The position numbers and the translations under genes are program-made. The notes beneath the pieces were generated by a model. It was given only the letters and a program-made list of their open reading frames with translations, was not told where the DNA came from and did no database searches. A stretch of 64,000 bases of DNA, taken from the NCBI RefSeq assembly GCF_003253545.1, contig NZ_QKYV01000008.1, positions 1 through 64,000 of the forward strand, read 5' to 3'. Each line of letters begins with the position of its first letter. Positions within the stretch are counted from its first letter, which is position 1. This DNA comes from Mesonia algae. GTDB lineage: Bacteria; Bacteroidota; Bacteroidia; Flavobacteriales; Flavobacteriaceae. Below are positions 1 through 7,860 of this stretch, piece by piece.

Positions 1-1270
1 GCCCAAAACTAAAGGCGTATTGCTCGTTAAATCAAAAGTAAATCCTGAGCCCGTAACATCACATTCTTCTAAGTCTTCTACAGGATTCACTTCTCCGATT
101 TCAAAACTCTCTACCATAAAACTACCCGTAGCATAACAGTCTTCATCTTCATTGTTCTCTACACGTACAAAAACCTCTTGAGGATTAGCATTTACATTTT
201 CATAGGAAGTAGGCGTAGCGATTTCTGGAGCTCCAGCATCAGCAGCAGCCTGACTCTCATAATAAGTCACCGTATAAGATCCCGCATCTTGTCCGTCTAA
301 AGCCAAGTCTTCGTTTTCTGTTAAATCAAAAATCCCATCTCCATCATTATCTTCATCACATTCCTCTATATCTGTTAATGTGCTGCCAATGGTAATCAAA
401 TATCTACAAACTTCAAAAGTTCCTGTATTATAACAGTCTATTGAGTTATTATTTTCTATACGCACATAAATGGTCTCACAATCATTTTCTTGAGCAGAAA
501 CATAGTTTACGGGATCTGGAATATTACCTGTTCCTGCATCCGCTTCAGCTTGGGTATTGTAATAAGTAATTGTAAAATCAATAGGATCTTGATCTCCTAA
601 CACTAAAGGAGTGTTAATGGTTAAATCAAAATTCATAGGACTAGCCACTGTTTCGCAATTTGCAATATCCTCCATAGCATTAATTTCTCCTATGGAGAAA
701 CTTTCTACGGTAAATACACCCGTATCATAACAGTCTTCATCTTCGTTATCTTCAACTCTTACAAAAATTTGCTGAGGATTAGCATTCACATTTTCATAAG
801 CTCCTGGAGTTGAGATTTCAGGAGACCCTAAATCGGCTGCCTCTTGAGTTTCATAATAAGTCACCGTATAATCATCGGAATCTAATCCATCTAATGCTAA
901 AGCATCATTTTGTGTTAAATCAAAAATAGCAACTTCATCGTTATCATCATCACATTCTTCAAGATCTTCTATATCTTCTCCTACCGATATTCCCTCTAAA
1001 GAAACTTCAAAAGAACCTACTTGAAAACAAACTGAATTTTCATCACTTTCCACTCCTTCAATTCTTACAAATACTATTTCTGAAGTGCCTGCTGATACAG
1101 GATATTGTGACGGATTTATAATTTCACTTTCCCCATCTTCTGCATCTTGTTGTGTATTATAATAGGTAACTATAAAATCTCCTGCATCTTGATTTCCTAT
1201 AACTTCATTATTATTTTGAGTTAAATCAACATCGACAGTTACTTCTTCTCCTGGGTTACACTCTATAATA
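1..1270 (-). repeat. Tandem 297-bp (99-residue) coding repeats, five units visible
   Basis: Each unit has a conserved Cys codon in an ECD-like motif. These codons start at 1258, 952, 655, 358 and 61, so the spacing is 306 then exactly 297 three times. Units alternate between two types: the second and fourth share ALDG and YENVNANPQ, while the third and fifth share NTPLVLG. A 20-base stretch at 131-150 recurs with one change at 725-744, a 594-bp offset, so the array looks like duplications of a two-unit block. Confidence 0.9.
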
Positions 1271-3378
1271 GAAACAGGATTAAATTGCAGTGGATCTGGA
1301 GTTATTAAGAAATCTACAAATATCTCATCTGTTCCTGTACATGTTTCCGTAAAGAAGACCTCTACTCCATAATTACCTTCTTCGGTAACCTCTAAAGTTT
1401 CTCCTGTTTCTCCAGGTATCACTTCACCATTAAAAAACCAAGTAAAAGTAGCTCCTGGTATAAGGTCTACATTCTCAAAAGGATCTAAAACAACAATATC
1501 GCCTTCACAAGGAACAGAAAATTCTAGTTCTTCATTATCTAGAACAACATCTTCACCTAAATTTGCGCCTAGCTCAAAACTGCCTGCTTCTAAAAATACC
1601 GCACTATCATAGGTAGGATCTCTTTCATCTGCTACTACTAATTTTATGGTATAAGTTTCTCCTGGGTTCACAACCCCTTGTGCAATTAAAGCTACGGTTT
1701 GTCCTTCATATTCTATTGCGGAATTTGCCTGCCCATTAAATTGCCCAAAATACTCTTCATTTACCGCCCCACAAGAACCATTTGCTGGATGCACATTAGT
1801 TACTGCTATTGGCGTAGTTGTACCCGGAAGAACTGCTAAATTTGTAGTTACTCCATTAGAATCCGTTAGTAAAAAAGCAAAAGAATCTGAATAGGTACAT
1901 GAATATGGATCTATATACTCCTCTGAAGCAAAGATGAAGTTAAAGCTGATTTCACTTACATAAGGCACAAACTCGAATTGAATATAAGCCCTATCATATA
2001 GTGTATTAGGCGTATTTATAGCGGCAACTAAATCTGGATCACTTCCTGTACCCGTATTATCACTTGAAACTCCATCATCTGGACCCTCTGCGTTTTGCGC
2101 AAAACCTGTACTGATTACAATACCGTCTTCAAACGGGAAATCTGAGTATTGAGCTGTAAAATAACCGTATTGTGGTGTAGATGAAGATACTGAAGTGATA
2201 TTGGAGTAATTTGCACAAGTACCGCTTATTAATATATCTATTAATTCTTCATCTGTGTAAGAATCGTCTACGTCTATAAAGTTTGAAAAGACCTCTACGG
2301 TTTGAGTAACCACACCTGTACAACCGTCTGCAGTCGTTACCGTTAATTCTACGATATACGTTCCGGTACCTGTAAATGTAGTTGTAGCAGTTTCTCCAGT
2401 TCCTGATTGCCCATTATCAAAATCCCATTCGTAAGTGGCTCCTGTAGGATCTGCATCACCAAAAACTGCACTTCCTTCAAATGTGATTACCTGGCTTTGA
2501 CCTACATTATAGACGATTCCTGTAAAATCTCCAGGCCCCACATCATCTATCTGAGCTATAATAGGTTCACAAGGCTCTCTACAAGAAACCTCTGCTTGCC
2601 AACCAGGTAATGGAGAAGTACTTCCATCAGTAATAAATTCAAAAGTTAAACAACCTGAGGTATTATCCGCGGAAGCGAAAACCATACCCGGCGAATCTCC
2701 AAATTGATGTGAGCTTAATAAAGGAGCACTTGTAGAGTCTCCATCGTATACATTTAAGACTTCTCCGTTCGCTAATAAAAAAGAAGTAAATATTACCTGA
2801 GTTACCAAATCTGGGTCTGAAGAACAAATAGTGGTTACCTCTGTACCATTATCTTGATATCCTCCTGTTGGACCTCCATTATCGTAAAAATTACCAGAGC
2901 ACTGTATATATTCACCTGTAGTCTGGTAGTCATATCCAGAGATAATATTAGGAGGAGAACAGTTAATAAATCCATTCCATCCTGGAGCAGCTGTATCTCC
3001 CCCTTCAAACACTATAGTTAAACAACCTCCTTCGCTTTCTGATGTAGCCCTAACAAAACCAGGAGAATCTGTTCCTGTAAATTGACCTATCTCAAATGCC
3101 GGGTTTGCAGTATTAGCGTTATAGATAGTCATTGAACTACCCGCACCTAATTGGAATTGAGGAAAATTAATGGTTGTATATTGCCCATCTTCGTCGGGGC
3201 AAATTGTAATTGTATTAGTTACATTTGTTGCATGATTCCCTGTATTACCACCAGAATCATAAAAATTTCCTGTACATTGAGAAACATTAGATGCATCTCC
3301 CAATAATACATCCTGCCCAAATACCTGAAAAGATGAATAACTAAGGAAAATACATAATAATAGTAGTTTTGCTTTCAT
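1..3378 (-). CDS. Giant secreted multidomain repeat protein (CUB-like, PKD, choice-of-anchor L, Ig-like, 99-aa repeats), partial
   Basis: The frame stays open from an ATG at 3378 to the left edge, giving 1126 codons without a stop; the C-terminus lies outside. Residues 1-22 form a signal peptide (a leucine-rich core ending FQVFGQ). Two CUB-like modules follow at about 23-140 and 150-265, each with a CSGNFYD or CTGNFYDSGG start and a GCLTF/GCLTIVF strand. A PKD module with YEWDFDNG spans about 268-356. A choice-of-anchor L-like domain (YTDEELIDILISG, then FASEEYID) spans about 363-592, and an Ig-like module about 608-690. From residue about 706 onward there are tandem 99-residue units with FDLT, TYY and ECD motifs. 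This layout is typical of surface adhesins exported by the type IX system in Bacteroidota, with a C-terminal sorting domain expected beyond the edge; that last point is inference. Ligand unknown. Confidence 0.85.
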   Translation of the reverse strand, partial: MKAKLLLLCIFLSYSSFQVFGQDVLLGDASNVSQCTGNFYDSGGNTGNHATNVTNTITICPDEDGQYTTINFPQFQLGAGSSMTIYNANTANPAFEIGQFTGTDSPGFVRATSESEGGCLTIVFEGGDTAAPGWNGFINCSPPNIISGYDYQTTGEYIQCSGNFYDNGGPTGGYQDNGTEVTTICSSDPDLVTQVIFTSFLLANGEVLNVYDGDSTSAPLLSSHQFGDSPGMVFASADNTSGCLTFEFITDGSTSPLPGWQAEVSCREPCEPIIAQIDDVGPGDFTGIVYNVGQSQVITFEGSAVFGDADPTGATYEWDFDNGQSGTGETATTTFTGTGTYIVELTVTTADGCTGVVTQTVEVFSNFIDVDDSYTDEELIDILISGTCANYSNITSVSSSTPQYGYFTAQYSDFPFEDGIVISTGFAQNAEGPDDGVSSDNTGTGSDPDLVAAINTPNTLYDRAYIQFEFVPYVSEISFNFIFASEEYIDPYSCTYSDSFAFLLTDSNGVTTNLAVLPGTTTPIAVTNVHPANGSCGAVNEEYFGQFNGQANSAIEYEGQTVALIAQGVVNPGETYTIKLVVADERDPTYDSAVFLEAGSFELGANLGEDVVLDNEELEFSVPCEGDIVVLDPFENVDLIPGATFTWFFNGEVIPGETGETLEVTEEGNYGVEVFFTETCTGTDEIFVDFLITPDPLQFNPVSIIECNPGEEVTVDVDLTQNNNEVIGNQDAGDFIVTYYNTQQDAEDGESEIINPSQYPVSAGTSEIVFVRIEGVESDENSVCFQVGSFEVSLEGISVGEDIEDLEECDDDNDEVAIFDLTQNDALALDGLDSDDYTVTYYETQEAADLGSPEISTPGAYENVNANPQQIFVRVEDNEDEDCYDTGVFTVESFSIGEINAMEDIANCETVASPMNFDLTINTPLVLGDQDPIDFTITYYNTQAEADAGTGNIPDPVNYVSAQENDCETIYVRIENNNSIDCYNTGTFEVCRYLITIGSTLTDIEECDEDNDGDGIFDLTENEDLALDGQDAGSYTVTYYESQAAADAGAPEIATPTSYENVNANPQEVFVRVENNEDEDCYATGSFMVESFEIGEVNPVEDLEECDVTGSGFTFDLTSNTPLVLG

Positions 3379-3590
3379 ATGGTTGGTTTAAAGTTAAATT
3401 GTCTAAAAAAAGACAACCTACATTGGTTTCTTAGTATCAATACAACAATCCACAACGAGAATCTCCCCTATCAATCATTTAATAATTTAACAATTACAGA
3501 CCTCATTACGGATTTAAAACCTGAAAAATAACAAAAAAATATTAAAGAAAAGTTAATAATTGTCATTTCTTAAGTTAACCCAATATTCAG

Positions 3591-3620
3591 TTTATATAAA
3601 AAGTAATTTCTTTATCTTTG
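3591..3620 (+). promoter_or_regulatory. Promoter candidate for folE-cysS
   Basis: TATCTTTG at 3613-3620 matches the Bacteroidota -7 box TAnnTTTG exactly. TTTA at 3591-3594, 18 bp upstream, is a one-base variant of the -33 box. The box lies about 30 bp before the folE ATG. Confidence 0.6.
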
Positions 3621-3651
3621 CATCTTTAAATTGCTGTAGCAGACTTAAATC

Positions 3652-4329
3652 ATGAAAATAGACAACATATTGGACAATATAGAAGAGTTTGGAGATAACC
3701 ATATTGCATCAAGCACAGAAAATCCCATCAGAAAAGATGCTTTTGACATCTCTGATGAAGAGAAAATTGGTTTAATTGAAAAGGATGTTAATCGCATTTT
3801 AGAGACTTTAGGAATGGACCTTACAGATGACAGTCTTAAAGGCACTCCAAAACGTGTTGCTAAAATGTTTGTTCAAGAAATTTTTGGAGGCTTAAATCCA
3901 AAGCGTAAACCAAAAGCTTCAGTATTTGAAAATAAATACAAATACGGAGAGATGTTAGTAGAAAAAAACATTACTGTTTATTCTACTTGCGAACACCATT
4001 TATTACCTATCGTTGGAAGAGCTCATGTAGCTTATATTTCTAATGGAACTGTTGTAGGCCTCTCTAAAATGAATCGTATTGTCGACTTTTTCGCCAAACG
4101 CCCTCAAGTACAAGAACGTATGACCATGCAAATCGTTAATGAATTGCAAGAAGTTTTAGGAACAAAAGATGTTGCTTGTGTAATTGATGCAAAACACCTT
4201 TGCGTAAACAGTAGAGGAATACGTGATATAGAAAGCAGCACTGTAACAAGTGAATTTGGAGGAAAATTTAAAGAACCTGCTACCAAAAGAGAGTTTTTAG
4301 ATTACATTAATATGGATACTGATTTTTAA
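3652..4329 (+). CDS. folE: GTP cyclohydrolase I
   Basis: The enzyme converts GTP to 7,8-dihydroneopterin triphosphate, the first step of tetrahydrofolate (and often queuosine) synthesis, in the cytoplasm. The protein has 225 residues, the usual length for type IA. The zinc ligands are visible as Cys113 and His116 in STCEHHLLP and Cys184 in HLCVNSRG. SKMNRIVDFF and RPQVQERM are the conserved GTP-site strands. The N-terminal 35 residues are acidic and variable, as in the family. The gene opens a same-strand group with cysS, yidD, lgt and a DUF192 lipoprotein; cysS begins 33 bp downstream. The ATG is preceded by AT-rich DNA without a Shine-Dalgarno motif. Confidence 0.97.
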   Translation: MKIDNILDNIEEFGDNHIASSTENPIRKDAFDISDEEKIGLIEKDVNRILETLGMDLTDDSLKGTPKRVAKMFVQEIFGGLNPKRKPKASVFENKYKYGEMLVEKNITVYSTCEHHLLPIVGRAHVAYISNGTVVGLSKMNRIVDFFAKRPQVQERMTMQIVNELQEVLGTKDVACVIDAKHLCVNSRGIRDIESSTVTSEFGGKFKEPATKREFLDYINMDTDF

Positions 4330-4362
4330 CAACTTAAAAATCTAAAATCAACGATTACCCTT

Positions 4363-5853
4363 ATGGCTTTATACCAAGAACAAGAATTAAAAATATACAA
4401 TTCTCTTAAAGGCGAAAAAGAAGTTTTTCAATCTATTACCGATGGATACGTAGGCATGTACGTTTGCGGGCCAACGGTATATAGCAATGTTCATTTAGGA
4501 AATTGTAGAACTTTTATTTCTTTCGATTTGGTTTTTAGGTATTTAAAGCACTTAGGATACAAAGTACGCTATGTACGAAATATTACCGATGCTGGTCACT
4601 TAGAGAATGATGCCGAAACAGGTGAAGATCGTATCGCTAAAAAAGCGCGACTTGAAGAAATTGAACCCATGGAAGTGGTTCAAAAATATACTGTAGATTT
4701 TCACAATACACTACACAAGTTCAATAATTTACCACCCAGTATTGAACCCACCGCTACAGGACATATTGTTGAGCAAATTGAAATCATCAAAGATATTATA
4801 GACAAAGGTTTAGCTTACGAAGCCAATGGCTCAGTTTATTTTGACGTTCTAAAATATAACGAATCTAACGAATACGGTATCCTTAGCGGAAGAAAACTAG
4901 AAGATATGATCGCCAATACTAGAGAATTGGCTGCTCAATCTGACAAGAAAAATCCGCAAGATTTTGCGCTTTGGAAAAAAGCCGAACCGCAACACATCAT
5001 GCGTTGGCCCTCCCCGTGGAGTGTTGGTTTTCCAGGTTGGCATTTAGAATGTACCGTAATGAGCACCAAATATCTTGGAGAAGAATTTGATATTCATGGC
5101 GGCGGAATGGATTTAAAATTCCCTCATCACGAATGTGAAATCGCTCAAGGAAAAGCAGCGACAGGAAAAGATCCTGTAAATTATTGGATGCACGCCAATA
5201 TGCTTACCCTTAACGGGAAAAAAATGGCAAAAAGTACCGGTAATAATATTCTACCTGAAGATTTGTTCACAGGGAACAACGATGTACTTTCCAAATCATA
5301 CAGTCCTTCTGTGGCTCGCTTCTTTATGTTACAAGCAAATTATAGAAGTATCTTAGACTTTTCTGATGAAGCTTTAACTGCTGCAGAAAAAGGCTTTCAA
5401 CGATTGATGGATGCAATTGCAATCATCCCTCAATTAAAAAACCATGCTGATTCTAGTTTCGACGTAAAGCAATGGAGAGAAGAGTGCTATAAGGCAATGA
5501 ATGACGACTTTAACAGCCCTATTTTAATTGCAAAATTATTTGATGCTGTAAAACAAATCAATTCTATTGTTGCAGAAAAAGGAACAATCACCAAAGAAGA
5601 TCAAGAGTTACTTAGTAAAACTATGCACGAATTTTCTTTTGATGTTTTAGGTTTAGTTCCTACCAATTCAAATAATAATGTAAACGATAATAACACAACA
5701 CGCCTCGAAAATTTGGTGGAGTTACTTATCGAGTTAAGAAATAAAGCTAGGACGAATAGAGATTTTGCTTTGAGCGACCAAATTAGAGATGAATTAGCAA
5801 AACTAAACATTGAGCTTAAAGATAGTCGCAAAGGGACTTCGTTTACCTTATAA
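4363..5853 (+). CDS. cysS: Cysteinyl-tRNA synthetase
   Basis: This class I synthetase charges tRNA-Cys with cysteine. The 496-residue protein has the HIGH-type signature as HLGN after CGPTVYSNV. Cys35 there is a zinc ligand, and the further zinc-site segments HLECTVMS and HHECEIAQ are present. The KMSKS loop reads KMAKSTGN, starting at residue 287. The C-terminal DALR-like helical region holds a poly-Asn stretch around residue 440 that looks like a flexible linker. The gene sits between folE and yidD; the yidD ATG is only 9 bp after the stop, so the two are probably co-transcribed. A bifunctional partner such as MshC is excluded by full length and the typical C-terminal domain. Confidence 0.97.
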   Translation: MALYQEQELKIYNSLKGEKEVFQSITDGYVGMYVCGPTVYSNVHLGNCRTFISFDLVFRYLKHLGYKVRYVRNITDAGHLENDAETGEDRIAKKARLEEIEPMEVVQKYTVDFHNTLHKFNNLPPSIEPTATGHIVEQIEIIKDIIDKGLAYEANGSVYFDVLKYNESNEYGILSGRKLEDMIANTRELAAQSDKKNPQDFALWKKAEPQHIMRWPSPWSVGFPGWHLECTVMSTKYLGEEFDIHGGGMDLKFPHHECEIAQGKAATGKDPVNYWMHANMLTLNGKKMAKSTGNNILPEDLFTGNNDVLSKSYSPSVARFFMLQANYRSILDFSDEALTAAEKGFQRLMDAIAIIPQLKNHADSSFDVKQWREECYKAMNDDFNSPILIAKLFDAVKQINSIVAEKGTITKEDQELLSKTMHEFSFDVLGLVPTNSNNNVNDNNTTRLENLVELLIELRNKARTNRDFALSDQIRDELAKLNIELKDSRKGTSFTL

Positions 5854-5862
5854 ATTAGTTTT

Positions 5863-6102
5863 ATGGACTTTCAAAAGGTTTTAATTACTCCTTTTTTAGC
5901 TCTTATTAAAATCTATCAGAGTCTTATTTCCCCACTTACCCCGGCTTCTTGTAGGTTTCAACCCACTTGTTCCGCGTATGCGAAAGAAGCTTTTATTACT
6001 CACGGAGTTTTTAAAGGCTTCATTCTTTCAATAAAACGAATTAGCAAATGTCATCCTTGGGGTAGTTCTGGTTATGACCCAGTTCCGCCAAAGAGAAAAT
6101 AA
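5863..6102 (+). CDS. yidD: Membrane protein insertion efficiency factor YidD
   Basis: This is a small 79-residue protein of the YidD (haemolytic domain) family. Family members sit at the inner membrane and help YidC-dependent insertion. Diagnostic segments are [20 protein letters not shown] near the N-terminus, with two conserved Cys, then a SAYAKEAF helix and the C-terminal [13 protein letters not shown]. It follows cysS by 9 bp. In many bacteria yidD lies beside rpmH, rnpA and yidC, so its position after cysS is a lineage-specific arrangement. Coding carries one match to the palindrome family described in the findings, at 5970-5985. Confidence 0.95.
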   Translation: MDFQKVLITPFLALIKIYQSLISPLTPASCRFQPTCSAYAKEAFITHGVFKGFILSIKRISKCHPWGSSGYDPVPPKRK

Positions 6103-6178
6103 ACATAAAACTGATTGAAATTCCGTGTAAACGAATTCATATTTTTATCTTTACCGCTTCAATTTTAAACTATACTTC

Positions 6179-7006
6179 ATGTTAACAAGTGCCATTGTTT
6201 GGGATCCCTCTAAAGGAATCGATTTAGGTTTTTTTATGATTCGCTATTACAGTCTTATGTATTTAGTTGCGTTTACTTTAGGCTGGTACTTGATGAAAAA
6301 CATTCTTGAGCGTGAACGTATGGGGCAAAAAGAACTAGACGCCATCTTTATGTATACGGTGATTGCAGTATTGGCCGGAGCAAGATTAGGTCATGTGATA
6401 TTTTATCAACCCGAACTTTTTGTTGAAGATCCGCTTTCTATTATTTTACCAGCAAGATTTGTTCCTGAGTTTGAGTTTACTGGTTTTCAGGGTCTCGCAA
6501 GCCACGGTGCAGCAATTGGTGTTATTTTAGCGATGTATTTTTACTCTAAAAAAGTAGTAAAAAAACCTATCTTATGGATTTTAGATCGCATTGTGATACC
6601 CGTAGCAAGTGGGGGCGTTTTTATTAGAATTGGTAATTTCATTAATTCTGAAATTATTGGGAAGCCTACAAATTCAGATTACGGAGTTATTTTTGCGCAA
6701 CTAGGAGAAGACTTTGCTCGCCACCCTGCACAACTATACGAAGCGGGTTGCTATGTTATTGTCTTTATTATTCTTATGTTCTTATACTGGAAAACTGACA
6801 AAAGAGAAAAGCTTGGTTTTATCTTTGGAGTCTTTTTAGTATTACTTTGGTCGGTTAGGTTCTTTGTAGAATTTTTAAAAGAGGCACAGGTAGAAAACAG
6901 AGCTACTTGGGCTTTAAACACAGGTCAATGGTTAAGTATTCCATTTATCATTATTGGATTATATTTAATTTTCAGAAAACCGAAAACTACTTCAGCTACA
7001 GCGTAA
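6179..7006 (+). CDS. lgt: Prolipoprotein diacylglyceryl transferase
   Basis: Lgt moves diacylglycerol from phosphatidylglycerol to the lipobox cysteine of prolipoproteins in the inner membrane. The 275-residue polytopic protein has about seven hydrophobic segments. It carries SHGAAIGVI (essential His region) and the family signature RIGNFINSEIIGKPT, whose first Arg is residue 150. HPAQLYEAG and the C-terminal RFFVEFLKE are also conserved. A -7-like TATCTTTA lies at 6146-6153. The next gene starts 6 bp after the stop and encodes a lipoprotein, so the enzyme and one of its substrates appear to share an operon. Confidence 0.96.
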   Translation: MLTSAIVWDPSKGIDLGFFMIRYYSLMYLVAFTLGWYLMKNILERERMGQKELDAIFMYTVIAVLAGARLGHVIFYQPELFVEDPLSIILPARFVPEFEFTGFQGLASHGAAIGVILAMYFYSKKVVKKPILWILDRIVIPVASGGVFIRIGNFINSEIIGKPTNSDYGVIFAQLGEDFARHPAQLYEAGCYVIVFIILMFLYWKTDKREKLGFIFGVFLVLLWSVRFFVEFLKEAQVENRATWALNTGQWLSIPFIIIGLYLIFRKPKTTSATA

Positions 7007-7012
7007 TTTATC

Positions 7013-7507
7013 ATGAGAAAAACACTTAAAAAACTCTCGCTCTTAGGCGGAATTGTATTAACGCTTACTGCCTGTAAGGAAAATCCAAAAAATAAAGTGA
7101 TCACTACTCCTGAAATCACCTTTCAAAAAGACGGAGAGCTTTATTTTGTCAATGCAGAAAAAGATACATTAAAACACTTAGAAATTGAAACTGCAGTAAG
7201 TTCATACGAGCAGCAAACAGGATTGATGTATCGTAAGCAAATGCAGGAAAACCGAGGTATGTTATTCATGTATAACAATGAAAGACCCCGACCCAATTTC
7301 TACATGAAAAACACCTATATCCCCTTAGACTTGATATACATTAATTCAAATAATATAGTGGTAGATATTAATAGAGATGCAAAACCTTTAAATGAGTCCC
7401 CTATTCCTTCACAAGCGCCAGCTCAGTATGTTTTGGAAGTGAATGGAAACAAAGCTCAAGCATGGAATATTAGCAAAGGAGATTCGATTATTTTACATTT
7501 AAATTAA
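7013..7507 (+). CDS. DUF192 family lipoprotein
   Basis: The 164-residue product has a type II signal peptide with lipobox LTAC and lipidation Cys21. After a charged linker it has a DUF192 domain: TGLMYRKQM, GMLFMY, FYMKNTYIPLDLIYI and a YVLEVNG strand. The function of DUF192 is not known; it is a small beta-barrel-like domain found in many secreted proteins. It is probably cotranscribed with lgt. The stop is followed by a long non-coding stretch and a shared terminator. Confidence 0.85.
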   Translation: MRKTLKKLSLLGGIVLTLTACKENPKNKVITTPEITFQKDGELYFVNAEKDTLKHLEIETAVSSYEQQTGLMYRKQMQENRGMLFMYNNERPRPNFYMKNTYIPLDLIYINSNNIVVDINRDAKPLNESPIPSQAPAQYVLEVNGNKAQAWNISKGDSIILHLN

Positions 7508-7860
7508 GTCAATTTCCAAAATTTAGTAGGGATTGAATTAGTTAAACCTTAGAATTATTTAAGGTAGGGATTCCTAAACAGTACTACATTTAAAAATACT
7601 CTCTAAGATTAATCAGCTGTCCCATCACCACTTATAATCAATATATAGGGCCAAAAAACAGTGTCAGTTTGAAATCTTTTAATCAACTTTCAAATCACCA
7701 TTAACTGTCTGAAAAAAACTATTAGCTATTCTGAAAAAAAACAAAATAGAAAAATCATCTTTATTTCTCTTAAGCTTATGAATAATAAGAAATGAAAAAT
7801 CAACAAACAAAAAAGCCTTCTCAAATTGAGAAGGCTTTTTATTTATAGAGATGGAAGGAA
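7508..7860. other. 353-bp non-coding interval between convergent genes
   Basis: No credible open frame was found. The sequence TAGGGATT occurs twice (about 7527 and 7565). TCTGAAAAAAA-like words occur twice between 7705 and 7740. A TTTGAAA...TTTCAAA pair sits near 7670-7695. The interval ends in a strong bidirectional terminator. It could be a decayed dispersed repeat, but nothing decisive is visible. Confidence 0.5.
7811..7840. terminator. Bidirectional terminator between the DUF192 gene and secDF
   Basis: A perfect palindrome with 14-bp arms (AAAAGCCTTCTCAA and its complement), a GCCTTCTC stem and A/T tracts on both sides. It can stop secDF transcripts from the right and lgt-operon transcripts from the left. 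Confidence 0.85.

Noticed and set aside
2407-2610. Plus-strand frame of 67 codons
   Set aside because: It lies antisense inside the giant secreted-protein gene, and its product has no recognisable features.
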